From Chlamydia poikilotherma (GTDB lineage Bacteria > Chlamydiota > Chlamydiia > Chlamydiales > Chlamydiaceae): DNA of 64,000 nucleotides. The position numbers and the translations under genes were made by a program. The notes under the pieces were generated by a model. It did not search any database. It was not told the DNA's origin and saw only the letters and a list, made by a program, of their open reading frames with translations. How positions within the stretch are numbered: the stretch's first letter is position 1; every line of letters starts with the position of its first letter. The DNA is taken from positions 434,001 through 498,000 of the forward strand of contig NZ_LS992154.1 in the NCBI RefSeq assembly GCF_900239975.1, given 5' to 3'. Positions 8,364-15,606 of the stretch are shown piece by piece.

Positions 8364-9187
8364 CGTTTCTGTAGTAGGTGGGGGACTACTTCTCTGGGAT
8401 CTCCGGATGAGGATGCTGTAACATCTATCTTTTCTTGAGAAAATGGCGATGTAAAGGTTAGGGCATGTGCATGGAGTAGAGGACGAAATACATTTCTCGG
8501 CTGTACTTTCTTGCCATAATCTACATCGCCAACAACCGGATGGCCTAAAGTTTGCATATGTAGACGGATTTGATGTGTCCTTCCTGTAATTGGTTCACAG
8601 CGTATTAAAGTATAGTGTTTATAAGTACGCAGCACGGACCAATTTGTAATTGTTAACTTCCCATAATCTTTATTTGTATTTCCGAAAATTACAGCACCGC
8701 AACGGCGTAATTTAGGAGCAGTGTGAGAAATTAACGTGCCTGAAGATTTTTTTGGATGACCAAAAACTAAAGCAGTGTATTGTTTATGTATTTTTCGTTT
8801 CTTGAACAGTTCTGCGAGGGCATTAGCAGCATTTGCATTTTTGGCAAACAGGATACATCCCGTGGTGTCTCTATCTAGCCTATGGACTATATTGAGTCCC
8901 GTTGTTTTTGCCAGATCTTCCGTAGAGATGTGCGAAGGTTTGTCATAGATACAACAATTTGGATCTTCCCAAAGGATTTTTGGTTCTGATCTTATTTGCA
9001 AGGTTAACGTAATGCAATCTCCAGGTTGAACTTTATAAGATTCGAACCTTTCTAAATGACCGTTTACACGACAACCGTGATAACGCACCGAATCAAGAAT
9101 GATATGTTTTTTATAATCGGGAAGCCGAGAACGTAAGAAAGATGATAATCTTTCTATATGATCAGCAACCCATGAGAATTCTTTCAT
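8360..9187 (-). CDS. RluA/YceC-family 23S rRNA pseudouridine synthase
   Basis: About 275 aa with the start placed at 9187 (MKEFSWVADH). A longer in-frame start at 9334 would run through the divergent mutY gene and add non-conserved sequence. Residues 15-65 form an S4-like RNA-binding domain (LSSFLRSRLPDYKK...GDCITL). The catalytic motif is HRLDRDTTGCILFAK, with the essential Asp in RLDxxTSG form. The closing motif GRTHQIRLHMQTLGHPVVGDVDYG is also canonical. It converts specific uridines in rRNA to pseudouridine. It matches CT106 by position. Target sites are not readable from sequence. Confidence 0.88.
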   Translation of the reverse strand: MKEFSWVADHIERLSSFLRSRLPDYKKHIILDSVRYHGCRVNGHLERFESYKVQPGDCITLTLQIRSEPKILWEDPNCCIYDKPSHISTEDLAKTTGLNIVHRLDRDTTGCILFAKNANAANALAELFKKRKIHKQYTALVFGHPKKSSGTLISHTAPKLRRCGAVIFGNTNKDYGKLTITNWSVLRTYKHYTLIRCEPITGRTHQIRLHMQTLGHPVVGDVDYGKKVQPRNVFRPLLHAHALTFTSPFSQEKIDVTASSSGDPREVVPHLLQKR

Positions 9188-9233
9188 AAAGTAGCAAAAA
9201 TTAGAACTTAGGTAAAATTTTACGAGAATTTGT

Positions 9234-10343
9234 ATGGCAAAGATAGCTTTTTCTGAAAGAGCAAAGAAATTTCCTGTGGAAAAGTTAAAAAAATGGTTTG
9301 CAGATAATAAGCGTAGCTTCCCATGGAGAGACAATCCTTCACCGTATAATGTCTGGGTTTCCGAAGTAATGCTCCAGCAAACTCGAGCAGAAGTTGTAGT
9401 AAATTATTTTCTTGAGTGGATGAAGAGGTTCCCAACTATAGAAGCATTAGCGACCGCTAATGAAGAAGATGTGATCAAAGCTTGGGAAGGTTTAGGTTAT
9501 TACACTCGAGTACGGAATCTTTTGTATGGAGCCCGGATGGTCATGAAGGATTTTGGAGGAGAACTTCCTGACGATCCTTTAGATTTAATGCAGATAAAAG
9601 GATTAGGCCCATATACGGTGCACGCCATTTTAGCTTTTGCTTTTAAAAGAAGAACAGCTGCAGTAGATGGCAATGTTTTGCGGGTACTTAGTAGAGTATT
9701 TTTAATAGATGCTTCTATAGATTTAGAATCTACTAAAACTTGGGTATTTAGAATTGCCCTATCTCTTTTGCCCGCTAAAGATCCACAGATAGTTACCGAA
9801 GCTTTGATAGAACTTGGAGCGTGTATTTGTAAACGTGCTCCGAAATGTGAAATTTGTCCTTTAAATACTATGTGCGGAGCTTATAAAGAAGGTCGGCAAA
9901 AATCTCTTCCGATACGTCATGCTAGGAAAAAAATTGTTACATTATTTCGTTGGGTAGCGATTGTTCTCTATGAAGATGCTATCGTTCTTGAACAAAGAAA
10001 ACCTGAGGAGATGATGGCTGGTTTATACGAATTTCCTTATATAGAGGTTGAGTCTTTTGATGGTCTTTCGGATATAGAAGGGATTATCCAAGAAATGGAG
10101 AAACGTGTAGGAACTCCATTAGTGTTTTATGGAGAATTAGAGGAACAACGTCATGCTTTTACCCATTATAAGGTACGTCTTATTCCGAGAATTTTCCGTG
10201 CAAAATCTAAACCAAAATCTGAGTTTCTCTATCCTATAGAGATCTTAGATTCTTTACCTTTCTCTTCCGGACATAGGAAAATAAAGGCTTGGTTATTAGA
10301 AAATGCTTATACTATTCCTAATCCTGAACTTGTGAAGGTTTAA
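9234..10343 (+). CDS. mutY: A/G-specific adenine DNA glycosylase
   Basis: A 369-aa base-excision repair enzyme that removes adenine mispaired with 8-oxoguanine or guanine. Residues 20-45 give FPWRDNPSPYNVWVSEVMLQQTR, with the catalytic Glu before VMLQQT. A helix-hairpin-helix motif is seen in IKGLGPYTVHAI, followed by the catalytic Asp in AVDGNVLRVLSR. The iron-sulfur region reads CICKRAPKCEICPLNTMC. Its first spacing is five residues (or seven from an extra Cys) rather than the usual six. The C-terminal NUDIX-like domain (residues 235-350) contains the HAFTHYK 8-oxoG recognition type motif. It matches CT107 and is followed 4 bp later by the mazG-like gene. Confidence 0.93.
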   Translation: MAKIAFSERAKKFPVEKLKKWFADNKRSFPWRDNPSPYNVWVSEVMLQQTRAEVVVNYFLEWMKRFPTIEALATANEEDVIKAWEGLGYYTRVRNLLYGARMVMKDFGGELPDDPLDLMQIKGLGPYTVHAILAFAFKRRTAAVDGNVLRVLSRVFLIDASIDLESTKTWVFRIALSLLPAKDPQIVTEALIELGACICKRAPKCEICPLNTMCGAYKEGRQKSLPIRHARKKIVTLFRWVAIVLYEDAIVLEQRKPEEMMAGLYEFPYIEVESFDGLSDIEGIIQEMEKRVGTPLVFYGELEEQRHAFTHYKVRLIPRIFRAKSKPKSEFLYPIEILDSLPFSSGHRKIKAWLLENAYTIPNPELVKV

Positions 10344-10347
10344 GTTC

Positions 10348-10734
10348 ATGAAAAATATAGACTTTTCTCAATTGATAGAGCTTGTTAGAAAAATGGTCGC
10401 CGATGGTATTTGTCCTTGGACAGATCATCAGGATTTTGACTCTATACTTAGCCATATTCTCCAGGAGTGTAAGGAGCTTTCGGAAGCTGTTCATGAGGGC
10501 TATTCTATTAAGGAAGTCACCTCGGAAGCCGGGGATGTTCTTACTCTTGTGTTGTTGTTGTGCTTCAAGATGGAATTTCTAGGAATGTCTTCATTAGATG
10601 CAATTATTAGTGAAGCTCTTGCTAAAATTCGTCGTCGTGCTCCTCATGTTTTCGATCCAAGTAAAAGAATTTCTTATGAGGAAGCAAGAACGGCATGGGC
10701 TCTTGCTAAACTCGAAGAGAAGAGTGAAAAATAG
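10348..10734 (+). CDS. MazG-like nucleotide pyrophosphohydrolase
   Basis: A 128-aa single-domain protein of the all-alpha MazG type, which hydrolyses (d)NTPs to monophosphate and pyrophosphate. Visible signatures are CPWTDHQDFDSILSHI at residues 22-37, the metal-binding ECKELSEA and SEAGDVL helices, and the closing KIRRRAPHVFD typical of MazG C-termini. Full MazG has two such domains; this is one. It starts 4 bp after mutY and is probably co-transcribed, which would pair a nucleotide-pool sanitizer with a repair glycosylase. Substrate preference is not known from sequence. Confidence 0.85.
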   Translation: MKNIDFSQLIELVRKMVADGICPWTDHQDFDSILSHILQECKELSEAVHEGYSIKEVTSEAGDVLTLVLLLCFKMEFLGMSSLDAIISEALAKIRRRAPHVFDPSKRISYEEARTAWALAKLEEKSEK

Positions 10735-10794
10735 GACATTTACTAAAAGGCTTTCCTCTTTAGTAAAATTCACTGAGTGTGTTATCAAAGAGCG

Positions 10795-10901
10795 GTAAGT
10801 TGGGGACCTTTTAAGAGAAGAGACCTACGAACCGGGTCAGGACTGGAAGGTAGCAGCCCTAAGAAGAGCTTTCTTTTGCTAGAAGTGTTTCTCCAACTTA
10901 C
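10795..10901 (+). ncRNA. ffs: Signal recognition particle RNA (4.5S type)
   Basis: The conserved apical domain GGTCAGGACTGGAAGGTAGCAG is present at about 10835-10856, with the tetraloop/asymmetric loop sequence that binds Ffh. The ends pair: GTAAGTTGGGGA at 10795 with TCTCCAACTTAC ending at 10901. This gives a roughly 107-nt hairpin, the size of short bacterial SRP RNA. A TCTTTTTCTTTTTC run follows and may terminate it. It lies between the mazG-like gene and the convergent CPBP gene. Confidence 0.95.
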
Positions 10902-10919
10902 TCTTTTTCTTTTTCAATT

Positions 10920-11696
10920 TTAAACTGATAACATTCCGATATTTGTAATGTTGAATAGTATATGCAATACTATGGGCGCAGCAATATGGCGTTCTTTTTC
11001 GTAAAGAAACCCTGTAAGTAGAGAAAAAATTAAGAGAACAGGGACAAATACCAGGCTTCCCCAAGAATGCTCTACGTGGGTAAGAGCGAAGATTACTGAA
11101 GAATATAAGAGAGCATAAATTCTGTTCATTTTATTTTTCAGAAATGTTTGTAGAAAACCTCTGAAGAATATTTCCTCAGCAAAAGGAATTAAAATCCCTA
11201 AACTTAAAATAAATCCACGATCATATACTGTAGATGTCAGTGTATCTTGGACTTCTTGAGTTAATGTTTGTTCTTGTAGGGCCTCGATAGGCAAAATGAG
11301 CATTAATCCTTTATTTAGCACGAGACCAATGATTTGAGTAATAGGGATTACAATAATCCACATCCGTATTGCAGAAAAAATTGCGCCTAAAAATGTTGCC
11401 TCAGGCCTATTCGCTGAATAAATTACACTGCGTGTAACTTCAATAGGTAGTCCTAGAAGATAAAAGATATAGGCAGATGCTAGAAAGATCCCGTGTAATG
11501 AGCGTGCAGCGATATCAGAATCCGCTCCTATAATAAAAGGAATTAATCCTGGAAGAAACAAAAGGACAACTCCGACAAGAATATGTCGTAGTTGTAATGG
11601 AGTTTTTTCTGAGGGTTTTGGCCAAGTAAAAAAATTTCTCGATACAACAGCTGCTAGAGCTAGAAATATAAGAAGGAATAACCAAGAATGGATCAT
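10920..11696 (-). CDS. CPBP-family intramembrane metalloprotease
   Basis: A 258-aa integral membrane protein with about seven hydrophobic segments. The three CPBP (Abi/CAAX protease) motifs are clear: EEIFFRGFLQT (EExxxR, about residue 168), FALTHVEHSW (FxxxH) near residue 200, and HILFNITNI (HxxxN) near residue 244. These supply the glutamate and histidine metal-site residues. Family members cleave proteins inside or near the membrane; bacterial substrates are mostly unknown. It ends just after the SRP RNA in convergent orientation and lies 3 bp from the upstream lipoprotein gene, so the two are likely one transcript. Confidence 0.85.
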   Translation of the reverse strand: MIHSWLFLLIFLALAAVVSRNFFTWPKPSEKTPLQLRHILVGVVLLFLPGLIPFIIGADSDIAARSLHGIFLASAYIFYLLGLPIEVTRSVIYSANRPEATFLGAIFSAIRMWIIVIPITQIIGLVLNKGLMLILPIEALQEQTLTQEVQDTLTSTVYDRGFILSLGILIPFAEEIFFRGFLQTFLKNKMNRIYALLYSSVIFALTHVEHSWGSLVFVPVLLIFSLLTGFLYEKERHIAAPIVLHILFNITNIGMLSV

Positions 11697-11699
11697 AAA

Positions 11700-12344
11700 T
11701 TACGAATAATTTGCACAGACATAACCTTCAACTCTGGCGACGACTTCTCGAAATAGACGGTGATGCATAAGCCCCATAGGTGTAGATTCAAAATGTTTCG
11801 TTTGCCATCCGTAACGATGATAATCACTTACTGTTGTAGCAATAGGCTGGCTAGATTCAATGATTTCTTGATAGATCATCGAAACCTTATTGTGACGAAT
11901 ATCGAAAACACGAACACGAACAGAAGCTGTTATAGAGTCGTTGCCAAACATATCTTGTGATGTTTTTTGCTCTAAAAGTTCTGTAGCGACCACAAACTCT
12001 GCTGGAAGAAATTCGACTATCGCTTGTGGAGAAAACTCGGGAACCACAGGAGAATAAAATTGCGAGACGACCCGTGGAGATGCAGAATGTTTAATTAAAA
12101 ATAATTTTTCGGAAGAATGGAATCTCTTGCCAATCTCTTGAGTGAATTCTGCTTGTAAATTCCATGGAAGTACTTCGGAGACTTTCCCAGAACGGTAAAA
12201 TACTGGTAACATAGCAACAACGCCCTTAGCCTTACTTCCTGATTTGTAAAGCTTAGGATGATAGCTTCCCGATGCTGGTAGAGAACAGCCAGATAGGTTT
12301 ATAGACAAAAGTCCACAAGAAACTAATAAGAGGAGTTTTCGCAT
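11700..12344 (-). CDS. Predicted lipoprotein of unknown function
   Basis: A 214-aa protein with a type II signal peptide: MRKLLLLVSCGLLSINLSGC, with the lipobox LSGC and lipidated Cys at residue 20. The mature part mixes beta strands and helices (GVVAMLPVFYRSG, YHPKLYKSG, VRVRVFDIRHNKVSM) and does not match a family I recognise. It may be one of the small envelope lipoproteins with a nucleotide- or peptidoglycan-associated fold, but that is a guess. It sits 3 bp upstream of the CPBP protease gene on the same strand. No promoter was identified with confidence. Confidence 0.75.
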   Translation of the reverse strand: MRKLLLLVSCGLLSINLSGCSLPASGSYHPKLYKSGSKAKGVVAMLPVFYRSGKVSEVLPWNLQAEFTQEIGKRFHSSEKLFLIKHSASPRVVSQFYSPVVPEFSPQAIVEFLPAEFVVATELLEQKTSQDMFGNDSITASVRVRVFDIRHNKVSMIYQEIIESSQPIATTVSDYHRYGWQTKHFESTPMGLMHHRLFREVVARVEGYVCANYS

Positions 12345-12548
12345 AATTGCTGTCCTTACATTAACGAATACCGTTTGCTCGGGTATTGAATTTTACTTTT
12401 GTAAAAGCACCCTATTTTTTCAAAGGAATTCGTGTTTGCCTATAGATAGGGATACTGAGTTATTCTTCCTGTTAAGTTATAACAAAGAAAAAAATAAAAA
12501 CAAGTCCCGAAATCATAGAAAACCCAGATTCATTTCTATAGGTTTTCG

Positions 12549-12677
12549 TTATTTTACTTGAGAAGATTCTTGCTGATGATGCGAACAAGGACAATCCCAT
12601 TCTTTAGGAATTAGAGTGCATCCGGGAATTAATAGCGCAGAGGATGAGAATACAAGAATAGAAAGAAACCATTTCAT
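12549..12677 (-). CDS. 42-aa predicted lipoprotein
   Basis: A very short gene with a complete type II signal peptide: MKWFLSILVFSSSALLIPGC, with lipobox IPGC and Cys at residue 20. Only 22 residues follow, TLIPKEWDCPCSHHQQESSQ then VK, containing a CPC pair and two histidines that could bind a metal. Translation is supported by AAGGAT about 10 bases before the ATG at 12677. It stands alone between the 214-aa lipoprotein gene and the Inc-like genes, all on the minus strand. It resembles small entericidin-like or envelope lipopeptides in size only; function unknown. Confidence 0.65.
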   Translation of the reverse strand: MKWFLSILVFSSSALLIPGCTLIPKEWDCPCSHHQQESSQVK

Positions 12678-12821
12678 TACTATACATATCCTTAACATTG
12701 TCTTTTTCTATCTGTTCATAAACGTAAGAATACTTTTATGCAAAGTCTATTTAAATATTTATTTAGAATGAATTTAATCTTTTTTAGATGTCTATAGGGA
12801 TAATCTGAGATTAATAAAAAA

Positions 12822-12843
12822 ATGCCCGTGATCTTATGGGCAT
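12822..12843 (-). terminator. Terminator of the Inc-like gene at 12.9 kb
   Basis: ATGCCC (12822-12827) pairs with GGGCAT (12838-12843). On the minus strand the stem is followed by a run of seven T residues. It sits about 43 bp after the stop codon of the 183-aa Inc-like gene. Confidence 0.8.
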
Positions 12844-12885
12844 AATTTTTTAATAAAGAAAGATTTAGAGAATCTTTAGGATTAA

Positions 12886-13437
12886 CTAATCCTCAGTTTT
12901 AGAAGAGGACTGGTCCACATTTTCATTAACGTTTCCAGAATTTTCTACATTTTGGTTGTTCCCATCGGTAGGACCAGATTTTTTATCCTCGTTGCTAGTT
13001 TGGTTAGAACTGCTCTCGGTTTTGTTGCTTTCATCTACAGGTCCTTTTGACTCGTCACTTGATGTCGGGTTCCCATCTAGACTTGTTTTTGTTTTTTCTA
13101 TATCTACTTCTTTAGGAGTCGATAATTCCGATAATTTAGTCTCTCTCAGATGAGAGCGATATTGATGAAGTACTATTAATAAAACTATAGCACAGAGTAT
13201 CGCACCTGCTGTTAAGGCCCAGAGTGCAGTAATTCCGGTTACAATGGCGCAGACAATGCCAATTGCAGATAGCAAGGCAGCGGCTGCCATAACCACGATA
13301 GATATGATGTTTGATCTTTGTATTTTCTTCTTAATGTCTAAAACAGACTTATCTAAATTAACAAAATCAGTACTTGTTGAGACAGAGGTCTCAGATGTAA
13401 ACTCTGGATTTGGTAATGAAGGTACAGATGATGTCAT
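12886..13437 (-). CDS. Inc-like bilobed membrane protein with polar C-terminal tail
   Basis: About 183 aa. I place the start at ATG 13437, preceded by AGGTGA; the GTG three codons earlier overlaps that ribosome binding site. Residues about 43-90 form two hydrophobic lobes separated by a short turn (ISIVVMAAAALLSAIGIVCA / ITALWALTAGAILCAIVLL). This bilobed domain is the hallmark of chlamydial inclusion-membrane proteins, which are type III secreted with both ends facing the host cytosol. The tail after residue 110 is Ser/Asn/Glu/Lys-rich low complexity with no recognisable domain. It shares its promoter design and hydrophobic-domain wording with the next gene upstream at 13.7-14.1 kb, suggesting paralogy. 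No named Inc was recognised. Confidence 0.75.
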   Translation of the reverse strand: MTSSVPSLPNPEFTSETSVSTSTDFVNLDKSVLDIKKKIQRSNIISIVVMAAAALLSAIGIVCAIVTGITALWALTAGAILCAIVLLIVLHQYRSHLRETKLSELSTPKEVDIEKTKTSLDGNPTSSDESKGPVDESNKTESSSNQTSNEDKKSGPTDGNNQNVENSGNVNENVDQSSSKTED

Positions 13438-13470
13438 AATTTTCACCTAAATTAGTGTTGATTTGTAAGC

Positions 13471-13500
13471 ATTCTATGGGAAATTATGATTTTAAGTCTT
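13471..13500 (-). promoter_or_regulatory. Sigma-66-type promoter of the Inc-like gene (twin 1)
   Basis: On the minus strand AAGACT (13500-13495) and TAGAAT (13476-13471) are separated by 18 bp and lie 34 bp before the start codon. The -35 lies in an 18-bp block (13490-13507) repeated exactly at 14160-14177 before the neighbouring Inc-like gene. Confidence 0.55.
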
Positions 13501-13683
13501 TTAATTAGTGAGATTTAGTTTAATTTGTTCTCTTTTTCCAGAGAAACAACGCACTAGTTTAAGAAGCGTACTTTGCTTTGTTAGCTGCTTATTGCTAACG
13601 GTTTCATGTAATACTCTGGTGACTAGCTTAATTGAATCTTGTGTTAGGTTCATAGAACATTTGTAAAGGATTTAGAAATAAAA

Positions 13684-13714
13684 AAGGAACCGCAGACGTA
13701 TGTCTCGATTCCTT
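13684..13714 (-). terminator. Terminator of the upstream Inc-like gene
   Basis: AAGGAA...CGATTCCTT with an inner AGAC/GTCT pair (13694-13697 with 13702-13705) forms a mostly paired stem. On the minus strand it ends in TTCCTTTTTTATTTC. It lies about 30 bp after the stop codon of the 121-aa Inc-like gene. Confidence 0.65.
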
Positions 13715-13741
13715 AATATTCCTAAGAACGTAATAAATGTC

Positions 13742-14107
13742 TTACTGTTGGTTAAGAAGCTCAGCTCCTAATCCATTAGCAAAATCTGGCTCAGTATTAG
13801 CAAATCCTAGCGCTGGAGTGCTAGGGTAAGAGGTGTCACCAAAAGGTACAAAAGAGAGTTTGGGACGTGCTCTATAAATTACTAGAACTAAAATTACCGA
13901 AAGAACGAGAGCAACTACAGGTATGGCCCATAGACCCACAATCCCAGTAACAAGAGCGGCCGCTATACCTGCAGCGGATATTAATGCTGTAACCACAATC
14001 GTAATGGTAGAAAGGGCTTTCGCCTTTCTTAATCCTCTCTGATAAGCTTCGGGAGAAATAAAACTCTGTGGTTTTACCACTATGTCCGGAGTTAAAGAAG
14101 ATGACAT
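13742..14107 (-). CDS. Inc-like bilobed membrane protein, 121 aa
   Basis: The start is placed at ATG 14107 (MSSSLTPDIV), with GGAT at a suitable distance; an in-frame TTG four codons upstream is less likely. Residues about 32-78 are two hydrophobic lobes (LSTITIVVTALISAAGIAAA / GLWAIPVVALVLSVILVLVIY) flanked by basic residues. This is the Inc topology. The hydrophobic domain resembles that of the 12.9-kb neighbour (AALVTGIVGLWAI versus AIVTGITALWAL). The C-terminal 40 residues are short and polar. Both genes have their own promoter and terminator and likely arose by duplication. Inclusion-membrane location is inferred. Confidence 0.72.
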   Translation of the reverse strand: MSSSLTPDIVVKPQSFISPEAYQRGLRKAKALSTITIVVTALISAAGIAAALVTGIVGLWAIPVVALVLSVILVLVIYRARPKLSFVPFGDTSYPSTPALGFANTEPDFANGLGAELLNQQ

Positions 14108-14141
14108 GCTTTTATCCAAAAATTAAAGTATTAACTACATT

Positions 14142-14170
14142 ATTCTATCAAAAATAGTTTTTTAAGTCTT
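14142..14170 (-). promoter_or_regulatory. Sigma-66-type promoter of the Inc-like gene (twin 2)
   Basis: On the minus strand AAGACT (14170-14165) and TAGAAT (14147-14142) are separated by 17 bp and lie 35 bp before the start codon at 14107. The arrangement and the 18-bp surrounding block are the same as at 13471-13507. Confidence 0.55.
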
Positions 14171-14190
14171 TTAATTATGAGTATTTTAGT

Positions 14191-15309
14191 TTACTTTAAT
14201 TCCCTAGAAAAGAAGAGAGGAGATTCTATAGGGATACCTTTCTCCCTCACTACAACAACTGTTAAGAATGTGTTAGGATTTTTCTCTGAAAATTCTTGAA
14301 GAGCAACGACGAGAGCAGCTTTTGCAGCTTTTAGATGTAAACTATCGATAGGAAGGTCTTCGTCGTCATACCGGTCTCTTCGATTTGCCTCAGAGAATAA
14401 TAGAGGGATTTGCACCATGGTTGCAGGAATTTCCCCAGAAATAGCTTCTTCAAAACATTTTATATAGGTTTCTTTACATACATGGAAAGCTGTTCTTGGA
14501 TCATAATATTCTGGTGTTAGAGGATTATAAACGTGAGAGAAATAGAAAGGTAGGCCGGTATTTGGAGGGTTTCTTACTCCTTCGGTAGTTTCCCAGATAC
14601 ATTTTTTTGAGCAGGCTCCTGGGGTTAATATAGTACTATTATTCGAGGTTTGTTTTGCCTTCTCCCAGCAGCTAGCGCTTACAGTTCTATAGAAAGAATA
14701 GCGTCCCCAGAATAGATCTTCTCTGTTCATTTCCGCATCAGCAGGATTTACCATCATTAATGTGCACTCAGAGGTTATTCTAGGTTGCGTGGTATCACCA
14801 ACAGTGGAAATTAGAATAATTCCTGGATTGCTATTTAATCGCCACACGACCTGCTGTATGCTATCTGGAAGAGGACGTATTCCATAGGGAAGATTGCGCC
14901 AACGAGACTCTGTCCATAAAGTTGTCAATAGGTCATCATATTTAGGAATAGTAAATGGTAGAATACCTACATGCGATTCTCTTTCAACGGGGCTATGTTC
15001 TCCCCAGGGTAATCCTAGAGGAATAGAAGAAGTTGTTTTTGTGGCCATAGTATTAGATTGCGTATTTATCAAATCTAAAAGACAGCATAACACCATTAAA
15101 ATGGAAGCTAGAGATAGGATTAGGATAAATGCTGCTGAGGGGAATGCTATAGCAAAAATAATGCCCGATAAAATTAAAATCCCGGCAAGGCCAAGAATAC
15201 ATCCTAAGAGCTTTTTCTCATATTTTTTTAAGAATTGAGAACAGGTTCTAGATGGATCAACATCAAACGATGGAATATCTGATTTTAAAGATGCTAGTTG
15301 TATTGACAT
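14191..15309 (-). CDS. Inc-like protein with a divergent macro-type C-terminal domain
   Basis: A 372-aa protein. Residues 34-83 form the bilobed hydrophobic domain of Inc proteins (LLGCILGLAGILILSGIIFAI / AAFILILSLASILMVLCCLL). From residue 165 the order of motifs follows the macro (ADP-ribose binding) fold: GDTTQPR at 171-177 for GDIT, MVNPAD at 186-191 for the usual VNAAN, VQIPLL near 300, then AAKAALVVALQEF and the closing strand TVVVV at 350-354. The Asn that contacts ADP-ribose is shifted and the glycine-rich loop is missing, so binding may be lost. It is related to the genes at 42.9-46.8 kb. Enzymatic activity cannot be claimed; host-facing location is inferred. Confidence 0.65.
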   Translation of the reverse strand: MSIQLASLKSDIPSFDVDPSRTCSQFLKKYEKKLLGCILGLAGILILSGIIFAIAFPSAAFILILSLASILMVLCCLLDLINTQSNTMATKTTSSIPLGLPWGEHSPVERESHVGILPFTIPKYDDLLTTLWTESRWRNLPYGIRPLPDSIQQVVWRLNSNPGIILISTVGDTTQPRITSECTLMMVNPADAEMNREDLFWGRYSFYRTVSASCWEKAKQTSNNSTILTPGACSKKCIWETTEGVRNPPNTGLPFYFSHVYNPLTPEYYDPRTAFHVCKETYIKCFEEAISGEIPATMVQIPLLFSEANRRDRYDDEDLPIDSLHLKAAKAALVVALQEFSEKNPNTFLTVVVVREKGIPIESPLFFSRELK

Positions 15310-15344
15310 TTGTAGTTTTCAAACGTGTGATGATTCTATTTTAA

Positions 15345-15370
15345 TCGGGATCATTTCAAAAGATTCCCGA
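15345..15370 (-). promoter_or_regulatory. Inverted repeat upstream of the macro-type Inc gene
   Basis: TCGGGA (15345-15350) and TCCCGA (15365-15370) are an inverted pair 14 bp apart, about 36-61 bp before the start at 15309. A TAGAAT -10-like box lies next to it at 15335-15340 on the minus strand. The repeat overlaps the -35 region and could be an operator, or simply a stem in the leader. Confidence 0.35.
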
Positions 15371-15606
15371 CTTTAACTAACTATTTCCTGCAGGATAATA
15401 ATTATAACTCAAGTTTTTCTATTTTAGCCAATTAGTATTAATTTTTTTTTAAAAAACAAGGAAATATAAATATAAAAATTTCTCTAAATATTATCGTTTT
15501 GGTATATCCCAGAGAGAATACTGAATTATAATTTTCTATTGATTGAACTAATCAGTCTCAGAGAAGCTCTAATTTTTTTATCCGTGTTTAGTAATTTATA
15601 GTTTCC

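Noticed and set aside
9188..9334. N-terminal extension of the RluA-type frame.
   Set aside because: It would overlap the divergent mutY gene and is not part of the S4 or catalytic domains.
13501..13653. A 50-codon minus-strand frame (MNLTQDSIKLVTRVLHE...) between the two Inc-like genes.
   Set aside because: It has no ribosome binding site, contains the GTTAGC/GCTAAC hairpin, and its 3' end overlaps the -35 promoter block of the downstream Inc-like gene. It is more likely chance or a decayed remnant.
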